Source: Streptomyces rubellomurinus (GTDB lineage Bacteria; Actinomycetota; Actinomycetes; Streptomycetales; Streptomycetaceae). From it: DNA of 26,541 bases. Under the pieces are notes generated by a model. The model was not told the DNA's origin and made no database searches. It was given only the letters and a program-made list of their open reading frames with translations. The position numbers and the translations under genes are program-made. This document shows, piece by piece, positions 22,091 through 26,541 of this stretch (the stretch's first letter is position 1; each line of letters begins with the position of its first letter). The stretch covers positions 1-26,541 of the forward strand of contig NZ_JZKH01000099.1 of the NCBI RefSeq assembly GCF_000961885.1, given 5' to 3'.

Positions 22091-22172
22091 GAGCCGGTCG
22101 CGCGCCCGTGCGCCGCCGGCGCGAGCTGGTGCCGGGACGGTCGCGCGACGTCCAACGGGAGAGGGGCCGTCG

Positions 22173-22427
22173 ATGGTGTCCGACGAGGCCGTGATCGGCT
22201 GCCCGGGGGTGCTGGTGATCGGCACCCGGGGAGCCGCCGGCCCCGGCGAGGTCCTGGTGCGGGTCAGGGGCGGTTCGGAGGCCTTCCTCGCCTGGTCGGA
22301 GGAGCCCCTGCCGAAGGGGGCCTCCGTCCTGGTGGTCGAATCGCGGGGTGCGCGCCAGGTCGACGTCATCGAGTGGACCGACCCGATCGACGACCCGTTG
22401 GCCGACCGGCCGGACGGCTTGCGCTGA
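22173..22427 (+). CDS. NfeD-like OB-fold protein
   Basis: 84 aa, soluble. The sequence reads like the C-terminal OB domain of NfeD proteins: GTRGAAGPGEVLVRVRGGSE, then LPKGASVLVVESRGARQVDV. NfeD proteins partner SPFH/flotillin-type proteins, and here the flotillin gene begins 13 nt after the stop. Unlike full-length NfeD it has no transmembrane helices or protease domain, so it is a minimal version that would need the partner for membrane association. The start at 22173 is preceded by GGGAGAGGGG. The family call rests on pattern plus context. Confidence 0.75.
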   Translation: MVSDEAVIGCPGVLVIGTRGAAGPGEVLVRVRGGSEAFLAWSEEPLPKGASVLVVESRGARQVDVIEWTDPIDDPLADRPDGLR

Positions 22428-22440
22428 GGAGACGACCAGG

Positions 22441-23589
22441 ATGTTCGGTTATCGGGTACCCGCCCCCGACCAGGCGATGCTGATCTCGGGTGGGAAACGG
22501 GGCCTGTCCGGAGCGCCGTTCCGGGTGGTGACCGGGCACGGCACGTTCGTCCTGCCGGTCTTCCGCAAGGTCCGCTTCCTGACCCTGGCGATGTGCGAGG
22601 CGGAGGTCGCCGAGACCTGTGTGACCAAGCAGGGGATCGCGCTGACGGTACGGGCGGTGATCGCCTTCAAGGTCGGCAACGACACCGAGAGCATCGTCAA
22701 CGCGGGCCAGCGCTTCCTGTCCGACCAGGACCAGATGTCCGTGCTGACCGGCCGGATCTTCGCCGGGCACCTGCGCGCCATCATCGGTTCGATGACGGTC
22801 GAGGAGATCGTCACCGAGCGGCAGAAGCTCGCCACCGAGGTGCTGGACACCTCGAAGGCCGAGATGGCGAAGATCGGGCTGATCGTGGACTCCCTGCAGA
22901 TCCAGTCGATCGACGACGGGGACACCGGCTACATCGCCGCGATGTCGGCCCCGCACCGGGCGGCCATCCAGCGGCAGGCCCAGATCGCCCAGGCGCAGGC
23001 CGCCCAGGCCGCGGCGGAGGCCGAGCAGGAGTCCGCCCGGCAACAGGCCGAGTACGCCCGGCAGACGGCGGTGGTGAAGGCGCAGTACAACGCCGAGGTG
23101 GACCAGGCCCAGGCCCAGGCCGCCCAGGCCGGCCCGCTGGCGCAGGCGCACGCGCAGCAGGAGGTGCTGGCGGCGCAGACCGAACTGGCCCAGCGCGCGG
23201 CCGAGTTGCGCCAGCAGCAGCTGGTCGCCGAGATCGTGAAGCCGGCCGAGGCGGAGGCCGAGCGGATCCGGGTCGTCGCACTGGCCGAGGCGGAGCGGAT
23301 GAAGATCCAGGCCGAGGCGGCGGCTTCGCACGATCGGGTGGCGCTGGACCGGATGCTGATCGACCAGCTGCCGCAGATCGTCAAGGAGGCGGCGGGCGGC
23401 CTCGCCGGCGCCAATGTCAACGTGCTCAACGGCACGGACGGCCTGGGCGAGATCGCCGCCGGCCTGGTCAGCCAGGGCCTGACCATCCTGGACTCGGTCC
23501 GCCAGGGCCTGGGCACCCAGGGCCTGGGCACCCAGCAGGGCCGCGCCGACCGGAGCGGCGAGCGGCCCGGGCTGGAGCCGGGGGAGTAG
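22441..23589 (+). CDS. Flotillin / SPFH-domain protein
   Basis: 382 aa. Residues 1-175 are an SPFH/Band-7 domain (VPAPDQAMLISGGKRG, GTFVLPVFRKVRFLTL, TKQGIALTVRAVIAFKVGND, MTVEEIVTERQKLATEVL). Residues 178-320 form a long Ala/Gln/Glu-rich coiled coil typical of flotillins (AQAQAAQAAAEAEQ, AEAERIRVVALAEAERMK). The C-terminal part (about 325-365) is the oligomerisation region, ending with a GLGTQ direct repeat. No N-terminal transmembrane hairpin is seen, so membrane attachment would be peripheral or lipid-mediated. Flotillins organise membrane microdomains. It is in an operon with the NfeD-like gene and has a GAGGAG site 11-12 nt upstream. Confidence 0.93.
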   Translation: MFGYRVPAPDQAMLISGGKRGLSGAPFRVVTGHGTFVLPVFRKVRFLTLAMCEAEVAETCVTKQGIALTVRAVIAFKVGNDTESIVNAGQRFLSDQDQMSVLTGRIFAGHLRAIIGSMTVEEIVTERQKLATEVLDTSKAEMAKIGLIVDSLQIQSIDDGDTGYIAAMSAPHRAAIQRQAQIAQAQAAQAAAEAEQESARQQAEYARQTAVVKAQYNAEVDQAQAQAAQAGPLAQAHAQQEVLAAQTELAQRAAELRQQQLVAEIVKPAEAEAERIRVVALAEAERMKIQAEAAASHDRVALDRMLIDQLPQIVKEAAGGLAGANVNVLNGTDGLGEIAAGLVSQGLTILDSVRQGLGTQGLGTQQGRADRSGERPGLEPGE

Positions 23590-23598
23590 CCGGAGGGT

Positions 23599-23629
23599 GG
23601 GTCCGTCGTTCCCAGGGAACGACGGACCC
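23599..23629 (+). terminator. Strong hairpin terminator
   Basis: GGGTCCGTCGTTCCC and GGGAACGACGGACCC form perfect 15-bp arms with one base between them (a loop opens from the innermost pairs), followed by TTC. It ends the flotillin transcript. Confidence 0.92.
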
Positions 23630-23664
23630 TTCATCCGGTTCCGGGGCTCGCCGACGATCGAGGC

Positions 23665-25266
23665 ATGTCCACCACCTCCCCGGCCTCCCAAGCCACTTCG
23701 CTCGAAGACGCGCGCCCGGCCCCCACCGCCGACCCGGCCCCGACTGCTGACCCGGCCCCGACCACTGACCCGGCCCCGACCGCCGACCCGGCGCCGGACG
23801 ACGCCGCCGGACACCGCTTCTGGCCCACGGTCGTCGGCGTGGCGTCCGCCGGCCTGATGCTGCCGTTCTCCGTCACCGGGGCCGCGGTGGCGCTGCCGAG
23901 CATGGCGTCCGCCCTGGACTCCTCGGCCGGCAGCGGACAGTGGATGCTCAACGCCTTCAACATCGGCTTCGCCGCGCTGCCGCTCGCGGCCGGCAGCCTC
24001 GCCGACCGGTACGGGCGGCGGCGGGTACTGCTCGCCGGGATCGCCGTGGTCGGCGTCATGTCGCTGCTCGTCGCGCTGGCGCCGTCGATGCCGGTGGTCG
24101 ACGCGGTCCGGGCGATCCAGGGCTGCGGGGCCGCGGCCGTCCTGGCCGCGGGATCGGCGGTGCTGGCCGGCGCCACCTCGGGACGGCGCCGGCAACTGGC
24201 GTTCGGGATCCTGGGCACCGCGTTCGGCGTGGGTCTGGCGATCGGCCCGCCGGCCGCCGGAGCCCTGGTGGAGGCGGCGGGCTGGCGGTCGGTGTTCCTC
24301 CTGGTCGCGGTGATGTCCCTGCCGGCGGCGTTGTGCGCGGCCCGGGCACCGGAGTCCCGCAGCCCCGACCGGTCCGGCCTGGACCTGGCCGGACTGGCCG
24401 TCTTCACGGCCGGACTCGCCGTCCTGTCCTTCGCCTTCGTCGAGGCGACCACGGCCGGGTGGGCCGCACCCGCCACCCTCGGCCTGTTCGCCGCGGCCGT
24501 CCTGCTCGTCGCGCTGTTCGCGGTGGTCGAGCTGCGCCGGGGCGACCGGGCGCTGTTCGACGTCCGGCTCTTCGGCAGGCCGGAGTTCCTCGCCGTGGTG
24601 TGCCAGCCCTTCACGGTCACCCTCGGCTTCGTCATCCTGCTCGTCTACCTGCCCACGTACCTCCAGGGCGCCGCCGGCCGCGACACCCTGACCAGCGGTC
24701 TGCTCCTGCTGCCGATGACCGTCCCCGTCCTCCTCCTGCCGCTGGCCGCCGGCCGGTTGGCCGCCCGCACCTCGCTGCGGGCCGTCCTGACCAGTGCCTC
24801 CGTGCTCATCTCGATCGGGTCCCTGCTGCTGGTGACCCTCGACGACGGCGGATCGTGGCCGGCGCTCGCCCTGCCGCTGCTGCCGTTCGGTGCCGGTGTC
24901 GGCCTGGCGTTCGGCGTGATGGACAACGCGGCCGTCGGCACCGTCCCGGTCGAGAACGCCGGGGCCGCGGCGGGCATCTTCAACACCATGCGGATCGCGG
25001 GCGAATCCGTCGCCGTCGCCGGCGCCGCGGCCGTCCTCACCGCACTCACCGCGGCCCGCTTGCACGACAGCGGCCTCACCCCCGGCACCGCCGCCGAACT
25101 CGCCGCCCAGGCCGTCGTCCAGGGGCAGGTCCCCGCACCGCAGCACGCGGCCGTGGCCGCGGGCTTCACCGGCGCCTTCCACCTCCTCGGCCTCGGCCTC
25201 GCCGCCCTGTCCGCACTCGGCGCGGTCCTCACCCACCGGGCCCTCGCCCCGAAGGAACGCCGCTGA
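23665..25266 (+). CDS. DHA2-type MFS multidrug exporter
   Basis: 533 aa, about 14 transmembrane helices, of the EmrB/QacA (DHA2) group. Seen: VALPSMASALDSSAGSGQWM (helix 1 to loop), SLADRYGRRRVLLAG (motif A), AIQGCGAAAVLAAGSAVL (helix 4) and FGVGLAIGPPAAGALVEAAG (motif C of antiporters). The cytosolic N-terminus carries four tandem PTADPA-type repeats (residues 19-42), encoded by 18-bp DNA repeats at 23719-23790. The start has GACGAT 6 nt upstream and no Shine-Dalgarno, so it may be leaderless. The MmyB-type regulator follows 86 nt downstream in the same direction and may control it. The substrate is unknown. Confidence 0.93.
   Translation: MSTTSPASQATSLEDARPAPTADPAPTADPAPTTDPAPTADPAPDDAAGHRFWPTVVGVASAGLMLPFSVTGAAVALPSMASALDSSAGSGQWMLNAFNIGFAALPLAAGSLADRYGRRRVLLAGIAVVGVMSLLVALAPSMPVVDAVRAIQGCGAAAVLAAGSAVLAGATSGRRRQLAFGILGTAFGVGLAIGPPAAGALVEAAGWRSVFLLVAVMSLPAALCAARAPESRSPDRSGLDLAGLAVFTAGLAVLSFAFVEATTAGWAAPATLGLFAAAVLLVALFAVVELRRGDRALFDVRLFGRPEFLAVVCQPFTVTLGFVILLVYLPTYLQGAAGRDTLTSGLLLLPMTVPVLLLPLAAGRLAARTSLRAVLTSASVLISIGSLLLVTLDDGGSWPALALPLLPFGAGVGLAFGVMDNAAVGTVPVENAGAAAGIFNTMRIAGESVAVAGAAAVLTALTAARLHDSGLTPGTAAELAAQAVVQGQVPAPQHAAVAAGFTGAFHLLGLGLAALSALGAVLTHRALAPKERR
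23719..23790 (+). repeat. 18-bp coding tandem repeat (4 units)
   Basis: Four units encoding AP-T-A/T-DP hexapeptides at the cytosolic N-terminus of the MFS exporter; copies differ mostly at synonymous positions. Confidence 0.85.
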
Positions 25267-25339
25267 CCGGCCCGGGTGTGCGCGGTCCCTGGGACTGACA
25301 GGGCCACCCTCCGGGGCCCGACTCCTCGTTGGCGGGCCC

Positions 25340-25352
25340 CATACTGGGGCGC
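25340..25352 (+). promoter_or_regulatory. Putative -10 box of a leaderless regulator gene
   Basis: CATACT (25340-25345) is followed by 7 nt and the ATG at 25353, with no Shine-Dalgarno. The first base deviates from TANNNT and no well-spaced -35 is seen. Confidence 0.4.
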
Positions 25353-26204
25353 ATGGCCGGCTCGATCGTGATCACCAACACCCTCGGCGACTATCTCCGC
25401 GCCCGGCGGGCCCTGGTCGCACCCGAGGACGTCGGCCTGCCGCCCACGGGCCGCCGCCGCGTGCCCGGCCTGCGCCGCGAGGAGGTCGCGGACCTGGTCG
25501 GGCTGAGCACCGACTACTACGTGCGCCTGGAACAGGGGCGCGCGGACCGCCCGTCCGACGAGGTCCTCGACGCGCTCGGCCGGGCGCTGCGGCTCGGTCC
25601 CGCCGAACGCGCCCATCTGCACGACCTCGCCCGGCCACCCCGCCGCCGCGCCGCCGCCCCGCGCACCGACGCGCTGCGCCCCGCGCTGCGGCGGGTGGTG
25701 GAGGCCATGCCGACCACCCCGGCCGTGATCATGAACGACCGCAACGACGTCCTCGCCTGGAACCCCCTCGCGGCCGCGCTGATCGCCGACTTCCCCGAAC
25801 TCCCGCCGCACGAACGGAACATGGCCCGCCGGATCTTCCTCGACCCGGACGCGCGCGAGGTCCACCTCGACTGGGACGAAGCCGCGCGCACCACCGTCGG
25901 CGTCCTGCGGATGGCCGCCGGACGCCGCCCGCACGACCCCGAGCTCGTCCGCCTGATCGGCGAACTCTCCCTCGGCAGCCCGACCTTCCGCACCCTGTGG
26001 GCCGGCCACCACGTGCACGAGAAGACCTTCGGGACCAAACGCCTCCGCCACCCCGCGGTCGGAGACCTGACGCTCGACTACGAGACCTTCCAGGCCCCCG
26101 GCGCCCCGCACCACCTCCTCGTGGTCTACACGGCCCCGCCCGGCAGCCCCGCCGAGCAGGCGCTGCACCTCCTGCGTGCCCACCCCGCAGCCTCGTCGGG
26201 CTGA
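25353..26204 (+). CDS. XRE-family regulator with MmyB-like ligand domain
   Basis: 283 aa. Residues 10-66 are the HTH hallmark of this group: LGDYLRARRALVAPEDVGLP, then RRRVPGLRREEVADLVGLS and DYYVRLEQGR. Residues 107-280 match the MmyB-like ligand-binding domain (PAVIMNDRNDVLAWNPLAAAL, then DWDEAARTTVGVLRM, LSLGSPTFRTLWAGHHV and GDLTLDYETFQAP). Such regulators usually repress nearby oxidoreductase or efflux genes; the DHA2 exporter just upstream is the obvious candidate. The start at 25353 is preferred over 25329 because of the CATACT box and because family members begin close to the HTH. Confidence 0.93.
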   Translation: MAGSIVITNTLGDYLRARRALVAPEDVGLPPTGRRRVPGLRREEVADLVGLSTDYYVRLEQGRADRPSDEVLDALGRALRLGPAERAHLHDLARPPRRRAAAPRTDALRPALRRVVEAMPTTPAVIMNDRNDVLAWNPLAAALIADFPELPPHERNMARRIFLDPDAREVHLDWDEAARTTVGVLRMAAGRRPHDPELVRLIGELSLGSPTFRTLWAGHHVHEKTFGTKRLRHPAVGDLTLDYETFQAPGAPHHLLVVYTAPPGSPAEQALHLLRAHPAASSG

Positions 26205-26256
26205 GGGGCCAGGCCCCGAACGACGGTTCCCGCCGTCCACGCCGGACGCCACCGGC

Positions 26257-26424
26257 CCGCACCCGGGCCTCCCGACCGGCGTGCAGCCGCAGCTGACCGC
26301 CTTCCTCACCCAGGCCGAGGGCACCTCTACGATCCGAGGGATGTGGCACCTGCGGCGCGGATACGGCAGCCTGCTGCCGAAGTTGGCCGCGCTCGGTGCC
26401 GACCTGACGACCGACCAGGAGTAG
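26257..26424 (+). pseudogene. MurA-like gene remnant, internally deleted
   Basis: The + frame ending at the TAG of 26422-26424 reads PHPGLPTGVQPQLTAFLTQA and EGTSTI (26257-26334), then directly WHLRRGYGSLLPKLAALGAD (26341-26400). In MurA (UDP-N-acetylglucosamine 1-carboxyvinyltransferase) these are two separate conserved blocks, the HPGFPTDxQ region and the C-terminal HxxRGYxxLxxKLxxLGA. About 60 residues that normally lie between them and the whole N-terminal two-thirds are missing, and Asp in PTD is Gly here. This looks like a decayed or recombined fragment, not a working enzyme. Confidence 0.6.
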
Positions 26425-26426
26425 CC

Positions 26427-26541
26427 GTGACCACCACCGTGCCGTGGAAGCCGAACGCGCTCGCCGACCTGCGCGAGTGCCTGGACCTGATGACCGCTGA
26501 CGGCACCGTGCCCGGCGGAGTCATCGCCCACGGCACCTTCG
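26427..26541 (+). CDS. Beta-lactamase-like serine hydrolase (partial)
   Basis: Only the first 38 codons are in the window. GTG at 26427 has AGGAG (26417-26421) 5 nt upstream. The sequence ALADLRECLDLMTADGTVPG, then GVIAHGTF, is the usual beginning of class-C beta-lactamase-like serine hydrolases and esterases (helix, then V-P-G-G-V/A strand). The catalytic SxxK would lie beyond the window. It begins 2 nt after the MurA-like remnant, whose end supplies its ribosome binding site. Confidence 0.7.
   Translation, partial: MTTTVPWKPNALADLRECLDLMTADGTVPGGVIAHGTF

Larger units (their letters stand above)
21771..22172. other. 402-nt structured intergenic region
   Basis: This gene-free region lies between divergent genes. 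It holds an imperfect palindrome at 21854-21876 (ACACGC..GCGTGT with inner CCGT/ACGG), a perfect 12-bp hairpin at 21881-21912, four 14-bp tandem repeats at 21949-22004, and a possible ECF-type promoter at 22066-22090. Long reading frames across it have no family similarity and are taken as spurious. Confidence 0.8.

Noticed and set aside
19780..22155. A 791-codon minus-strand frame spanning both ricin-domain genes
   Set aside because: It crosses a terminator and two intergenic regions in the wrong frame; the two lectin frames carry the conserved motifs.
22366..25236. A 956-codon open frame on the minus strand
   Set aside because: It runs antisense to the flotillin and MFS genes, is composed of Arg/Gly/Gln-rich low-complexity sequence and has no family features; it is a high-GC shadow frame.
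25288..25298. GTCCC-T-GGGAC palindrome between the MFS and regulator genes
   Set aside because: Five-bp arms are expected by chance in such GC-rich DNA and the location does not match a promoter.
26206..26218. GGGGCC-A-GGCCCC palindrome after the MmyB-type regulator as a terminator
   Set aside because: Only 6 bp per arm with a single central base; too weak compared with the other terminators here.
26341..26424. A 27-codon leaderless mini-gene with TACGAT 7 nt upstream
   Set aside because: The TACGAT box lies within the MurA-like reading frame and the peptide is the MurA C-terminal block, so the match to a promoter is probably accidental.

Overview
The window is very GC-rich DNA from an actinomycete, most likely a Streptomycetaceae member (Streptomyces or Kitasatospora type). 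Supporting signs are the strong G/C third-codon bias, GTG starts, several apparently leaderless genes with TANNNT boxes 6-7 nt before the start codon, many secreted wall- or carbohydrate-binding proteins, and regulator families typical of that group (TetR, MmyB-type XRE, GlxA, XRE-TM-effector). No rRNA, tRNA, CRISPR array, phage module or intact mobile element is visible. The first 29 bases are sequencing-library adapter, so the window probably starts at a contig edge.

Layout. 1-3.1 kb: a VOC protein, then a TetR repressor divergent from two Rossmann oxidoreductases (SDR and NmrA-like), with two near-identical palindromic operators between them. 3.1-5.0 kb: a secreted multidomain protein (amidotransferase-like fold, Ig-like, CBM-like). 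5.0-7.6 kb: an unknown protein, a DcsG-like ATP-grasp ligase and an ASCH protein. 7.6-9.4 kb, minus strand: a YcxB-like membrane protein, an alpha/beta hydrolase and a small membrane protein. 9.6-12.8 kb: an envelope module, made of a transmembrane XRE regulator fused to a lytic-transglycosylase-like domain, divergent from a secreted NlpC/P60-SH3-SH3-DUF2690 endopeptidase and a small secreted four-cysteine protein. 12.9-14.2 kb: two conserved proteins of unknown function. 14.4-15.9 kb: nitronate monooxygenase and a convergent GNAT acetyltransferase. 16.0-17.6 kb, minus strand: cysteine hydrolase plus GlxA-type regulator, translationally coupled. 17.7-19.6 kb: ArsR-like repressor plus MFS exporter, coupled, behind a perfect inverted repeat. 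19.7-21.8 kb, minus strand: two tandem paralogous secreted proteins sharing an unrecognised central domain and a ricin-type beta-trefoil. 22.2-23.6 kb: a minimal NfeD-like OB protein and a flotillin/SPFH protein. 23.7-26.2 kb: a DHA2-type MFS exporter and an MmyB-type XRE regulator. 26.2-26.4 kb: a decayed, internally deleted MurA-like fragment. 26.4 kb to the end: the start of a beta-lactamase-like serine hydrolase.

Most of the window consists of small regulator-plus-enzyme or regulator-plus-transporter cassettes separated by strong GC-rich hairpin terminators, as expected of accessory, chromosome-arm-like Streptomyces DNA. The parts most worth follow-up are the XRE-TM-SLT / NlpC-SH3-DUF2690 / SH3-like module, the tandem lectin-like paralogues with their structured upstream region, the two very clear operator systems (TetR and ArsR), and the MurA and possible transposase remnants. 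All functional statements are made by eye from sequence; no database search was run.
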